NCBI GenBank assembly: GCA_029204225.1
Contig: CM055097.1
Location: forward strand, 40,254,820 to 40,318,819
DNA: 64,000 bases
Source of the DNA: Diphasiastrum complanatum
Taxonomy: Eukaryota > Streptophyta > Lycopodiopsida > Lycopodiales > Lycopodiaceae
Direction: 5' to 3'
Shown: piece after piece, positions 1-11,199 of the stretch
Position numbering within the stretch: position 1 is the first letter of the stretch
Layout: each line of letters opens with the position of its first letter
Notes under the pieces: model-generated
What the model was told of the DNA's origin: nothing
The model's input: only the letters and a program-made list of their open reading frames with translations
The model's database searches: none
Program-made: the position numbers and the translations under genes

Positions 1-135
1 TTGAAATGATGTTACTATTCTTCTAATCTATGTGGATGATATCACTTTGAGTGAAGGCAACAATCAAGATATAGATGATATCAAGATTGCACTCAAAAAG
101 GAGATTGAGGTGCATGATCTTGTTGGATTTTAATG
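1..135 (+). pseudogene. Ty1/copia reverse transcriptase scrap
   Basis: The plus strand encodes a short piece of copia reverse transcriptase around the catalytic YVDD box (about bases 29-41), followed by residues typical of the region after it (ALKKEIEVHDL). It breaks off near base 135, so only some 40 residues survive. It is cut by the window edge on the left and is not in frame with the copia element that starts at 418, so it is probably a separate older insertion. Confidence 0.75.
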
Positions 136-194
136 CTCAGGACCAAATCCACTCAATAATGAGAATCCTGAAAAATATGTCGAAGACCGTCTCC

Positions 195-362
195 ATTGAC
201 TTCGACTTCAAACATCAACTCCATCAACTCACTCAACTTACTCCATCGACTCACTCGACATCATCGACTCACCCGACTTACTCGACAAAAATCGACACCA
301 TCGACTTACCCGACTCCATCAACACTCGACTCTTGACTAACTCGACTTACTCGACCCCTCAT
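195..362. repeat. Degenerate TCGACT-rich minisatellite-like tract
   Basis: The tract is built from irregular variants of CGACTYACTCGAC and CATCGACTCA, with many TCGAC or TCAAC steps spaced 6-15 bases apart. An open frame crosses it (Ser/Thr/His-rich) but looks like a by-product of the repeat. It ends just before the 5' LTR at 418. Confidence 0.6.
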
Positions 363-417
363 CAAGTCAGATCAAATTCGATATAGGAAAAAGTCGATGC
401 ATGCACTGTCAGACGAC

Positions 418-1109
418 TGTGAAGAATGGTAAAAAATATCTTCCTAGCTTGATTTGGGGGCTATGCTCACCTTATTTCCTTTGTATATTTTATTGTACAT
501 AGAGGTATGTGAATTGAGCATATAACCTTCTTAGAATAGGTCAAGTTTGAGCTAGACAGATTCATTTATGATGTCATGCAAAAGTTTGAATCATGCATAG
601 TCATTCAGAGTGCATGCATGCAACATGCAAAGTAATTTACATGATCTACACATGTCTAGGTAATTTTGAGAGTTGACATGCAGTATATGCAATATCCATG
701 CATGCAGTTTTACATGTGGATCCTTGATAGTTGAGTTAACTAAGTGAAGTGGACTTTCCATGCAACTCCACTGTAGGAAATTGAGCTTCTTTGATGTAGG
801 GAAACTTTGGCTTGTTTGCCATATTGTGAATATTGAGATTTTGGTGATTTTGGCTCATTCTCTCTCTACTCGAGTTTTTGGTCTTGATTTTCTCTCTCTA
901 CCCAAGAGCAGGCTGTTTTCTCCATAGTGAGCACTTAGAATATTTTCTGATATCCATTTCTCATAGTAAGGAGTTAGTTTTTTCAGTCTGTTATATGCCA
1001 TTGTGCTCTTGCCTTGGATTTTTCAAGTAATCATTCTTGTGCAATCACAACACCTCATTAAGACCCTGTAAGGTGTGTAGTGAAAGTTCACACTGCTAAA
1101 AACTTCACA
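418..1109 (+). repeat. 5' LTR of copia element
   Basis: It starts TGTGAAGAATGG and ends CTTCACA directly before the primer binding site. Its first 300 or so bases match 5355-5661 closely, with few substitutions. It holds several TGCATGCA (RY/Sph-like) motifs, for example at 611-622 and 696-706. Confidence 0.85.
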
Positions 1110-1121
1110 TGGTATTAGAGC
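1110..1121 (+). other. Primer binding site (initiator tRNA-Met type)
   Basis: TGGTATTAGAGC directly follows the 5' LTR. It differs by one base from the usual plant copia site TGGTATCAGAGC. Confidence 0.8.
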
Positions 1122-1305
1122 TTCATGCTTTGAAGAGGTGAGGGTGTATACATCAGAACAAAAGTGCTTTTGCTTGCATGAACATGAATTTGAGAGAGGA
1201 ATCCAAACTCGCTAACAAACAAGCCATCTGTGGAACATAAGTGGATCAAATCAAGCCTGATCTGCTCTAGCTGAGCCCTATACGGACAGAGAGCTCACAC
1301 GTGTG

Positions 1306-1513
1306 AAATCAGCCCTCTTTGTTTGAGTGCTACTTCTCAAGGAATGATCCAAATTTGATGTTCTATAGCTTGTTGGATAGGTATTGAAGAGTAGATTGTG
1401 TTGTTCGAGCTTCTAAAATCAGCCCTCTTTGTTTGAGTGCTACTTCTCAAGGAATGATCCAAATTTGATGTTCTATAGCTTGTTGGATAGGTATTGAAGA
1501 GTAGATTGTGTTG
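1306..1513. repeat. 98-bp tandem duplication in the copia leader
   Basis: Bases 1306-1403 and 1416-1513 appear identical and are separated by 12 bases (period 110). The unit lies between the primer binding site and gag, so it lengthens the untranslated leader. Such perfect identity suggests a duplication younger than the decay seen in pol. Confidence 0.85.
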
Positions 1514-1889
1514 CTTGTGTGATATGCCAAAGTGAGCACACATCAGTTCTTTTCACCTATATTTTCAATTTTCATTATCAATCAAGTAGAATTGGATAAA
1601 GATGAGTTTTGTGAGGTCTTAGACTTTTCATTTCACACAAATTTTTGTGTTTGAGTTGAAAGTAAGTTCCTAGAGAGTTTATCAGTTCTTTGAGACTCAT
1701 GGGAGAGATAGACTTCATACTTGCATGTGCTTCAAGATAGATTGATTTTTTTTGTTGTGAGCTTGATCTCACAGTTTGTTGCTAAATTTCATAGGTTTGA
1801 TCAACATTATAAGTGTTAGATCCTAGATTGAGATAGCAAGCAACACATTCAATTCCATCCTTGTCATTACTAGAATTTCTCAAAGTGAA

Positions 1890-2139
1890 TATGTCTTCAA
1901 CTGGTTCACATTTCTTGGAGCACAGTGAGAGATTAACATCTTCCAATTATGCAATGTGGAAGATTAGAATGGAATCAATATTGATTCTACAAGATGTAAT
2001 GGACATTGTAAGTAGTCATTAATGGACTTAGAGATGAGTATGACAATATTGTGCAGACTTATGCTGTCAGGGAGGAGCTTCCATCCTTGGAGACTCTTCA
2101 AGTGTTATCATTGCTGAAGAAAGTAGGCAAGAGAGCAAG
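1890..2139 (+). pseudogene. copia gag N-terminal remnant
   Basis: An ATG at 1890 opens a frame with the copia gag signature LTSSNYAMWKIRMES (the 'NY..W' motif). It meets a stop near 2022, and the central capsid-like part of gag is missing. The frame picks up again only at the gag tail that leads into the zinc knuckle, so most of gag has been deleted. Confidence 0.7.
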
Positions 2140-3255
2140 ATGTTGAGGATCAATAGACTTTCATTGAAAGATGGTGGAGATGACAAAGCACTCTTCACCA
2201 ATGATAAGTCAAGAGGCAAGGGCAAAGGTCAACAACACTTCAAGAAAGACAAAGCCAAAGAAGGTAGTGAGGATCAATTCTCACAGGTTGCAACATCCAG
2301 TGGCAAGAAGAAGCTATCAAAGATCAACTGTTTCTTTTGTGGCAAGAAGGGCCACCATGCATCAAGTTGTTTTAAGAAGAAGAACCAATCCAAGCAAGCT
2401 AACCTTACTAATGAGGAAGAGTGTGAGGGTATTGAGAGTGAAAGAGAGGATTCTTTAATGATGTCTAGTTTTTCATCTTTTCCATTCAAGAATGAAGAAA
2501 TCTACTGGATAGATAGTGGGGCTAGCTCCCATATGTCTAGTTCTAGAAACTCTTTCACAAGTCTCGTGCCATATCTAGGTGTAAAAAGATCAATCTATAC
2601 TGCTAATGATGTAGAGTGTAGAATTGAAGGAATAGGTAGTATTCCACTACATGCATCATCATCAAAATCTTTTTGTTTGCATGATGTACTTTATGTACCT
2701 AGAATAACCAAAAATAGTGTAGGACAATTGTTTGATAGTGGATTGGATGTCAAGTTTCATGTTGACAAATGTATAATCTCGAGAGAAAATGAAGTGGTTG
2801 CTAGAGGATCTAGGATTGGAAAGTTGTACAAACTAGATTCTAGGGAGAGTGCTAACATTTCAGATATTGCTTATGAGACCAAGGTTCATCAAGAGGATCT
2901 ATGGCATAAGAGATTGGGACATCCCAATTTCAAAGCCACGCAATCTATGGTCAAGGAAGGAAAAGCTGTTGGACTACCAACAAAGACACTGTCAAAGGAG
3001 CTTCAACCTTGTGAAGCTTGTGTTTTGGCAGAATCACATAGAAGACCTTTTCCAAGATCAAGCATCAAAACACAACATCCATTTGAACTCCTGCAGTCTG
3101 ATGTTCATTTCTCTTCAACCAAAAGCAAAGGAGGAGCAAATTGCTTTGTTTCTTTTGTAGATGATTATACAAGATATTCTTGGATCTACATGCTATCTTC
3201 TAAAGCCATGGTTTATGATGTTTTTCTTACTTTCAAAGCTTATCTAGAAAAATAG
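2140..3255 (+). pseudogene. copia gag tail, protease and integrase N-terminal half
   Basis: This 371-codon frame holds, in order: a CCHC zinc knuckle (CFFCGKKGHHASSC, about residues 65-78); the aspartic protease active site (WIDSGASSHM, about 122-131); the GAG-pre-integrase zinc region (LWHKRLGHPN..., then CEACVLAESHRRPF); and the start of the integrase core with its first catalytic Asp (LLQSDVHF) and the VDDYTRYSWIY block. It ends at a TAG after YLEK, where an intact element would continue into the second and third catalytic residues of the DDE triad. That section is missing, so the integrase cannot be active. Confidence 0.85.
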
Positions 3256-4063
3256 TTTTCTTTCAAGTTGAAAGCTTTGTTGCATGTGCAAATTATCTTT
3301 GTAATAGACTTCCTAATCTTGCAATAGAAGGAAGAACACCATTTGAGATGTTGTATAAGAAAAGCCTAAGGTAGATCATCTTAGGATCTTTGGTTGTTTA
3401 TGTTATGTGCATGTACCTTTAGAGACTAGAAAGAAAGATGATCCTAGTGCTATTAAAGGAATTTTTGTTGGATATGCATCTTCTAAGAAAACATATAAAG
3501 TATATCTTCCCTCTACTGACAAGAATGTTGTAAGTAGAGATGTGATCTTTCATGAAGATCAAAAATTTAACTTGGATGAAGCAAACATCAAGGAGTCTCA
3601 TGCAAGATCTACAATCATCAATCTTGATGTTGTTCAAGAAGTGGTGAGGCCAAGGCTTGAGGAGGAGCAACTTCAAGCACCTACACCAAGGAGATCCACA
3701 AGAGAAAGATTCGAGCCAAGAAGGCTCACTTATGATGAGGGAGGAAGGCAAGTGAAAGGTGAAGCTTCCTATCATGCATTCTTCATATCAGATGAAGAGC
3801 CTAAAGATGTCCAAGAAGCACTTCCATCCGAGAATTGGGTTGAAGCAATGACCCTTGAGTTTGAAGCCTTGATGTCAAACAACACATGGGAGCTTGTGGA
3901 GCCACCAAACAACATGCCATTGGATGTAAGTGGGTATTCAGGATCAAGTACAACAATGATGGATCCATCCACAAATTCAAAGCAAGACTTTGTGCCAAAG
4001 GCTACTCTCAAATCAAAGGTCTTGACTATGAAGACACTTTTGCACATGTTGCAAAAATGGTAA
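3256..4063 (+). pseudogene. copia integrase C-terminal part and RT lead-in
   Basis: After the deletion the sequence resumes with the end of the integrase core (NRLPNLAIEGRTPFE, about 3302-3345). A stop follows near 3372, and then a 218-codon frame from 3407. That frame has the copia integrase C-terminal block (GIFVGYASSKKTYKVY, VVSRDVIFHED), an acidic/basic linker, and the start of the RT region (WVEAMTLEFEALMSNNTWELV). Near 3925 the reading shifts frame into the RT ORF at 3886-4752. This is a broken continuation of the same polyprotein. Confidence 0.8.
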
Positions 4064-4752
4064 CTATAAGAATTCTCATTTCTCTTGCATGTTATTACAA
4101 TTGGAGGATGTTTCAGCTTGATGTTTCTAATGCCTTTCTCAATGGTTACCTTGAGGAGGAGATTTACATGGAGCAACCACCTGGATTTGTGAAAGAAGGT
4201 GAAGAATCAAAAGTTTATCTTTTGTTCAAAAGTCTCTATGGACTAAAACAAGCACCAAGGTCTTGGTATGCAAGGCTCAACTCCTTTCTCATATCACTCA
4301 AATTTCATCTTAGTGAATATGACCCTTCATTGTACATTAAGTATGTAAATAACTTTGTAGCTATTCTTCTCATCTATGTAGATGATATCATTCTTAGTGG
4401 AAATAATGAGGAGGTAGTTGAAGAAACTAAACATGCACTTGGTAGTGAATTTAAGATGCAAGATCTAGGAGTTCTTCACTACATTTTAGGCCTTGAAATT
4501 GACTTTTGGAAAGATCATGCTTTCATAAGTCAAAGTAGATATGCACTTTCCATGCCTAAGAAATTCCAAATGGAAAATTGTAAAGGCATAGATACACAAA
4601 TGGAGCACATTGTAAAAGTTCCTATAAAAGATGATGAAAGATCCTTCGAGGACATCACTCTTTATAGGAGTCTTATTGGCTCACTTATATGGTTAACTAT
4701 GACAAGGCCTGATCTAAGCTTTAGTGTGCATAAGCTAAGCCAACACATGTAG
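3886..4752 (+). pseudogene. copia reverse transcriptase domain
   Basis: The frame covers most of the RT domain: CKWVFRIKYNNDGSI, KARLCAKGYSQ, the first catalytic Asp in FQLDVSNAFLNG, YGLKQAPRSWYARL, and the catalytic LLIYVDDIILSG box. Connection motifs follow (MQDLGVLHYILGLEI, TRPDLSFSVHKLSQHM). A TAG at 4750-4752 separates it from the RNase H part, which starts 24 bases later in a different reading frame. RT itself is the best-preserved part of this element. Confidence 0.88.
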
Positions 4753-5328
4753 GATCCAAAGATATATCATTGAAAGTTGGTTAAAAGAATCTTGAGATAT
4801 GTATCTTCTACCTTAGACTATGGATTGATCTACAAAGGAGAAGATCTAAATTTGGTTGCTTTTTCAGACTCAAATTTTGCAGGAGACAGGTTGGATAGGA
4901 AATTCACAAGTGCTTACACAATTTTTCTTGGAGGGAATCTAGCTTCTTGGCTATCAAAGAAGCAAGCAACTATATCCTTATCATCCTATGAAGTTGAGTA
5001 CAAATCTCTTACAACCACTACAAAGGAAGTTTTATGGATCAAGAGGCTACTCTTGGAGCTAAAGTGTTATGGAGATGAAGACCTTCCAATTATCAAGAAT
5101 GATAACATCTCGGCTCAGGCTCTTGCAAACAATCTAGTGTTCCATGCAAGGAGCAAACACATCGAGGTAGGACATCATTTTGTAAGAGAAAAAGTTATTG
5201 GGAGAGAGATCTCATTGGAGCATGTTGGATCTTCAAATTGTGTTGAAGATCTTCTCACCAAGCCATTGCTCAAGAATATATTTGTCAAGATAAGGTCTAA
5301 TCTTGGCTTAATCTCAAGTCTATGTTGA
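4753..5328 (+). pseudogene. copia RNase H domain and C-terminal tail
   Basis: The open frame from 4777 carries RNase H: LVAFSDSNFAGDR (catalytic Asp), the ASWLSKKQATISLSS block, and an EVEYKSL box. The typical copia end follows: RSKHIEVGHHFVREKV, then VEDLLTKPL. It ends at a stop at 5326-5328, just upstream of the purine-rich tract and the 3' LTR. The domain is nearly full length. Confidence 0.85.
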
Positions 5329-5354
5329 ATAGGTAGATATATTTTAAGGAGGAG

Positions 5355-5661
5355 TGTCAAGAATGGTAAAAAAATATCTTTCCTATCTTGACTTTGGGGA
5401 CTATGCTCACCTTATTTCCTTTGTATAATTTATTGTACATAGAGGTATGTGAATTGAGCATATAACCTTCTCAGAATAGGTCGAGTTTGAGCTAGATAGA
5501 TTCATTTATGATGTCATGCAAAAGTTTAGATAACATGCATAGTCATTCAGAGTGCATGCATGCAACATGCAAAGTAGTTTACATGATCTACACATGTCTA
5601 GGTAATTTTGAGAGTTGACATGCAGTACATGCAATATCCATGCATGCAGTTTTACATGTGG
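5355..5661 (+). repeat. Truncated 3' LTR of copia element
   Basis: It starts TGTCAAGAATGG after a purine-rich tract (TTAAGGAGGAG). It matches 418-725 of the 5' LTR with scattered substitutions and small indels, then stops abruptly at TTTTACATGTGG. The remaining half of the LTR is missing, which points to a later deletion or replacement. Confidence 0.85.
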
Positions 5662-6171
5662 TTCCACAACTTCAAGAACAACATTGACAGTGCACCTACT
5701 TGTATATAGAGTTTACTATTTGCAACGACAACTATCTACTATAAGGCGGCTCTAATTAATTAAGTAGATTAGAAGCATTGATCACTGAACTGTTATCATT
5801 AAAGCAAATTCAGAATAAAGTTTGCATCTTTTTGCAGTTAGTCATCAAACTGGACAAATCTGATTTTTTATCATCTAGTTAGCAACGATTAGGCCTCTGA
5901 AGCTCTATTTTTGTGCCTCCCGGACTAGCGCACAGTTTCACGCTCACGTACTATATTTTTTATTAGTCAAAGAGTGCAACATTGTCCACACAACTGTATT
6001 GTTTATTTTGTGCATTATTACATACCACTTAACATCTTGCTCTTCTTGCTGCTACGCTAACACACTTCCGATCCACAATTGTCCGTTGTAAGTTTCTGCT
6101 GCATCTCGTTCTAGATTTCGATTCTGGATGCCATTTCTAAATCGATTCTGATACATCTTCCAGATTTTACG
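5662..6171. other. Unassigned spacer
   Basis: No gene, RNA gene or clear repeat is visible. The stretch is AT-rich and joins the truncated LTR to the next copia fragment. Confidence 0.5.
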
Positions 6172-6625
6172 ACAGATCTTGGTCTTTTGCATTATATCTT
6201 GGGGATAGAAGTATCTAGAACTTCTCAAACTACTTTCATTTTTCAAGAGAAGTATGCTAATTCTATACTTAAAATATTTCATTTGGTAGATGCTAAATCG
6301 ATTGATACATCAATGGAGTCAAATGTAAAACTCACTATAAGAGGTAATGAAAGATCCTTCGAGGAAATTACCCTCTATAGGAAGCTAGTTGGTTCACTCA
6401 TATATCTAACCATCACAAGACCTGATCTAAGCTATTGTGTTGGTAGATTAAGTCAATTTATGCATAATCCTAGTGTGGAGCATTGGAAGCTAGGCAAGAT
6501 AGTACATCTCGGGTTCTAGAGATTTTGGCATTGTTCATAGAGGATCATCACCTAACTTGTATGGATTTTTAGATACAGACTTTGCTGGAGATCAAATGGA
6601 TAAGGGAAAGGAGTGTGTGGCTGAT
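6172..6625 (+). pseudogene. copia RT end and RNase H start fragment
   Basis: The plus strand reads LGLLHYILGIEVS, then ERSFEEITLYRKLVGSLIYL and TRPDLSYCVGRLSQFM, which is the C-terminal third of copia RT. After a stop at about 6518 a second frame gives SRDFGIVHRGSSPNL and GFLDTDFAGDQ, the start of RNase H. The fragment is related to, but clearly diverged from, the RT at 3886-4752. Neither LTR is recognisable beside it. Confidence 0.8.
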
Positions 6626-6837
6626 ATCTAAAGCATTGGGAAAGTTTGTGAAACATAGATATTTTGAGTTCTAGTGTATATAGTTTGAATTTCTTGCTGT
6701 ACTTGAATCCACACATGTGAAATATTGTTTGCTGGTGATGTTGTATGGACAGGGATAGTACCATTTTAGGTCTTAGTGTTTATGATTAGATTTACATGAT
6801 TTTTGCAATTCTAGCATGGTAGATGTATGATTTCTAG

Positions 6838-8225
6838 CTTGTGAATGATTCTAGATGTGCATCCAAATTTAGCCAAGATCTTGTTGCCACCATTAAGTAT
6901 GTTTTGGATCTGAATTTCTCACAACTACCACTCAAAATGATATCATCAACATAGATTAAGAGGACAATATTGTATTTACAATTTAATCTAAAGTAGAGTG
7001 AATGATCATGCTCACTCATCAAGATATTTTGAAAGAGTAAGAAAGAATTGAGCCTAGCATACCAACTCCTTGGTGGTTGCTTTAGCCCATAAAATCTCTT
7101 TTGTAACATACATGGCTGGATTTCTTGATAGATGTAGCCCTCAAATTACTCCATGAAGACTTCCTCTTTCCGCTCACCATTCAAGAATGCATTAGTAACA
7201 TCCATTTCCATAGATTCCATCCATAAATTGTAGTAAGTGGAATAAGGATTTGAATGTTTACCATCTTTGCCACGAGAGCAAAGTTCTCATCATAATCAAT
7301 TCCATATTGTTGAGCACACCCCTTTGTCATCAATCTTGTATTTATTTGTTGATTGATCTATCTTGGTTAATCTTCACCTTGAAGATCCATTTGCATTATA
7401 TTTCCTTCTTGTCCTTTGTTAACTTCACCAATCTCCGTGTATTGTTCTTCATTAGAGCTTCAAACTCAACATCCATTGCATGCATCCATTCTTCCTTTTG
7501 AATAGCATCTGCAACACAAGTAGGTTCATCAAAAGATGTGAGAAAAGCAAAGTTTGTAGCTTCTACTGCTTGCTTACCCTTCTCATCATGTGTGAGATTT
7601 TATGGTTATCTTCTTTGCTTTGAGGTCCTTCTCATGTTTTGACTTGAAGAAGCATCTCCATCATCTCCCTCCTTGGAACCGCCATCCTCAGCAAAGATGT
7701 TAAAATTAGCAACTTTATCAACAAGGTACATTTCCCGCATCAAAGATTACATGCCTACTTATGAGAAATTTCTTTGTGGAAGGAATGTAGAACCTGTAAA
7801 CTTTACTTTCATCACTTTGGTTAAAAAATATCCCTTTCTTAAATGTGGGATTTTCTTTAGTGTTATCATGAAGAGTTATGTGACATAGCAAATACATCAA
7901 AAAATTTCAAGAACTTAGCAATAGACCTTCACTTGGCAGCCTATTGCAAAGAACTTTAGCACAATCCAAGGCTTCTCCCGAAAAGGACTTATGAAGATTT
8001 GTGTTCAACGTCATTGCCTTTGCACTTTCACATATCTTCCTCTTGGCTATTCCATTATTTGTGGAGTTTTTCGGCTTCAAAGCTCCTCTTGATCCATGTG
8101 CTTCACAATATTCCTTGAACTTGGTGGAGATATACTCACCTCCCCTATCTGACCTTAAGCACTTGATGCATTGAGTTGATTCTCCATTGCATTATTAAGC
8201 TGAAAAAGACATCAAAGACTTAATT
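6838..8225 (-). pseudogene. copia integrase and RT remnant
   Basis: Read on the minus strand from about 8225 downwards, this is a heavily broken copia pol. First comes the integrase core with CLRSDRGGEYISTKF (second catalytic Asp, about 8150). At 8042-8044 the usual NG-x-AERK motif reads NGIAKRK, so the third catalytic residue (Glu) is Lys. Then come an integrase C-terminal block (YRFYIPSTKKFLISRHVIFD, about 7720-7780) and a decayed RT with MDVTNAFLNG, YGLKQPPRSWYARLNS and LLIYVDDIILSG (about 6940-7090). Many stops and frameshifts interrupt it. Confidence 0.8.
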
Positions 8226-8235
8226 CTTGCTCTTT

Positions 8236-9058
8236 GTACATAATCGCAAAGCAGTAAGAAAACAAATCAGATGCAAATGAGTGCAAGTAATAGCAGATCA
8301 AAACCGATCACTCTAAGCTATCTCTGAGTAACTGAGAATAAGTCTGAAATAAGCAACTCCGTTAATAAGTAGTAGTGCAATAGCAACTCTAAAATAAACT
8401 CTAAATACTGAGCTAGAATGCTCAAGAGAGTTCAAGCTTGAAAGCTTGATAGAGGACTAACTACAATACTTTCTGGTCGTGAATGATCTGCTTGATAAGA
8501 GCGCAGGAAGCATCGTGTAATAACACTCAACTCCTTCACAATTCACAACATGATAATGAGATGTATGAACAACTGATTTATACTAAGTAATTAGGTCATC
8601 AAATGCGATTGCCAGTTGGCTGGAGTCCGTTGGCATTCATCCAGTTCCTTCTCAGAAAATAATTGCTGATAAGCGACGTCAATCGCCATAAATAGTTTGT
8701 CTGCATAAATGAGCGAAACTGTCACTTTGCAAAAATGAACGTAAACTGCCATTAGGGAAAAGCAAAAATGCCGAAGTAAGAGAAAATCTCGAAGGGTGAA
8801 AAAGACGAAGGTCTTCAGTAAAGTCATTTAGGGCACTTTGAAAATGCGAAAACCGTGAAACTGCATTTTTACTCAAAATTTTTGACAGGCGAAAAATGCG
8901 ACACTGTTGTCAAACTCCGTGTATTTTTGCAAACTGTGTAAAAACACTTGTAATTCTACAGACTGTGTAAAACACGGGGAAATCCGCAGACTAGATAAAC
9001 CGTTGGATGAAGACTAAAAACCGAGTAGTCAATTAGTAGGAAGGAGAATAATCCAACA
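8236..9058 (-). repeat. LTR of minus-strand copia element (copy 1)
   Basis: On the minus strand it starts TGTTGGATTATTCTCC directly after a purine-rich tract (plus-strand 9059-9070) and probably ends at TACA near 8236. It is similar along most of its length to 53854-54687, the LTR that follows a related pol at 54695-57117. Repeated GCGAAA/GCGAAG blocks occupy 8690-8990. The lower boundary is less sure than the upper. Confidence 0.7.
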
Positions 9059-9065
9059 CTCCTCC

Positions 9066-10027
9066 TTAATCTGAATCCATGAATGCCTTGACCTTCAAAC
9101 TTAGTTCCCCACAGAACTTTCTGTGTGTTTCCAAGCTTAATGCTTTAGTAAATATATTCGTTGTCATATCTTCCGTTCGACAGTACTGCAATCTGACCTC
9201 TTTGTCGAGAACTTTGCTTCTGACATAGTGATACTTCAGTTCAATGTGCTTACTCCTAGAATGAAATCTAGGGTTGGCTGACAAGGCAATGGCACTTTGA
9301 TTGTCACAAAATAATGATGTCGGAGCATATTGATTCAGATTGATATCTGAAAGTAAGTTTCTCAACCAAATTGCTTCCTTTGTAGCTTGAGAGGCTGTGA
9401 TATACTCTGATTCTGTAGAAGATAGAGCTATCGAAGATTGCTTGTGACTGTTCCAAGAAATTGGACCATTGTTGAGGAAGAATGTAAATTTGGAAGTGGA
9501 TTTACGAGTGTCTACATCTCCTGCCCAATGTGCATCTGTAAAACCAATAAGTAAATTGAGTCGTGGCCTCTTTTATCAGATAGGTACTGTTGCTGAAAAA
9601 TAATGTATCATCCATGTACAAAGTGATAATGATAAAAGATTGCTGCACTGTCTTGAAGTAAACATTTGAATATGAAGAGCTGGGTGTGTAGTTGTGATCA
9701 ATAAGGAAAGTATTGATCCTTTGAAACCATGCTCGAGCAGATTGCTTCAAGGCAAAGTGCCTTATGGAATTTACACACATGATTGTGTTTACCCTCGATA
9801 ATATAACCTTTGGGTTGCACCATGTAAATGTCTTCTTCGATAACTCCATTGAGATATGCTGTTTGTACATCCATTTGATGTATTTCAAATCTACTGCAGT
9901 AGCAAACGATAATAAAAGTCAAATAGAAGAATGCTTGACTACTGGACTGAAAGTCTCAGTGTGATCAACGTTGTATACCTGAGAAAATCCTCTAGCGACA
10001 AGTCGGGCTTTTCTTCTGTCGACTGCA
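9066..10027 (-). pseudogene. copia RT and RNase H with internal deletion
   Basis: The minus strand reads RT from about 10027: KARLVARGFSQVYNVDHTETFSP, then the catalytic LYMDDTLFFSN box (about 9590-9625). It jumps near 9545 straight into RNase H (AHWAGDVDTRKSTSKF, SSIALSSTESEY, RSKHIELKYHYVRSKV) and ends at 9066 with AFMDSD. Compared with the related copy at 54695-57117, the RT section after YMDD and the start of RNase H are deleted. At 10027 the homology stops inside the RT start (after RR in DRRKA), which marks a break. Confidence 0.85.
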
Positions 10028-11195
10028 TTTTAAAAAACAAACCTTTTCCAAGGATAAAAAGCGTAATTATAAAGATTTGCAATAAAAAATAATTATGTTT
10101 CCGGTTGATAACTTAAAAGCACTTTTTTATACGTAAAAAGTGTCGTTCCAAACGTCTTAAAGGACTGAATAGAAGTATGGAGTGTTACTACCTCTCCAAA
10201 TAGCATCATAGGACTTCATACCTGAATGCGAGGCCCATGTGATTTCTTGTGAGCCACCCATCTTCCAATATTTCAAGCAAGACTATGTTTTCGTACTATT
10301 AAATCAACACCAAAAGTGACAAATTAATGGTAGTGCATCTTATTTGCAAAGTATCATAGTCTTGTAACAGAGTTATCAACAATCACATGCGAAACATTTC
10401 TACCAGTTCGTATACCAAGTATCATACATTTGTTCTTTCATCAGCACGTTATCATCTTTTGGAAAACTGTGAGTACTCTAGGTTATTATTGCATACAAGC
10501 AAAAAATATCATTGAAGCCTCATATAGTATCTCGTAGTAGTGTTGAGATGTTATCGTTTGCATAACAAGTATCATGAGCACATGTATATTAGTCTACCAC
10601 GGGTAGTATCACCATAGCGCCATGCAAGTATTATCACGAGCAGTAAGCAACAACTAGCAATGCGTTGAGACAGACGCATGCATTGTTTGAGAAGCATTAC
10701 TAACATCTGATATTCCAAGAGCCAGCGGAATGAACAACGGTTCAGATAGTGGCCAGGTTCATTTAAAACTGCAGCGCAAATAGCAGATCCATCGCTCTCA
10801 ATATAGAGCAATCAATGTGAAGTAATCATGCTAAATATGTAAGCAAATCCGCAGATGGTGAAGCGGCTGTCTAGCGGGACAAAATCCGCTGTCCAGCGGC
10901 CCATAATACTTTTAAAAAAGTATCAAACTTTTGTGCATCGTTGCTACAACTCCTCTTGGTAGCAGTTCGCTGTCAGAATCAATAAGAACTGCAAAGTGAT
11001 AGGTCTCATACCTGAAGTAGAGTGTACTATCGCTTTTGAGATATCATCAGTAAATATATGCTTCCAAACGTGTAAACCGGAAGCAAGAACATACTATCTA
11101 TGATGATCAAATTATTGTGACTTTATTCACATTCTAGCAAATGAAACTAATAATGCTTTTTTGATGCAAACGATCATTCAATCAAAAGAACGGTC
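10028..11195. other. Unclassified sequence between copia break and possible promoter
   Basis: No recognisable protein. A 79-codon minus-strand frame at 10572-10811 (Leu/Cys-rich, one possible hydrophobic stretch) matches nothing I know. The plus strand at 10860-10905 has imperfect inverted repeats around GCTGTCTAGCGGGAC and GCTGTCCAGCGGCCC. Confidence 0.4.
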
Positions 11196-11199
11196 GTAG

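Larger units (their letters stand above)
418..5661 (+). mobile_element. Degenerate Ty1/copia element with two LTRs
   Basis: The element runs 5' LTR (418-1109), initiator-Met-type primer binding site (1110-1121), leader, gag remnant, zinc knuckle, protease, integrase, RT, RNase H, purine-rich tract (about 5345-5354), then a truncated 3' LTR (5355-5661). The order gag-PR-IN-RT-RH is the copia order. Stop codons, frameshifts and an internal integrase deletion show that it cannot move by itself. The 3' LTR lacks its last 385 or so bases, so target duplications cannot be checked. Confidence 0.9.

Noticed and set aside
3419-4176. Minus-strand frames of 118 and 134 codons inside the copia element
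   Set aside because: They lie antisense to clear integrase and RT sequence and have no motifs of their own.
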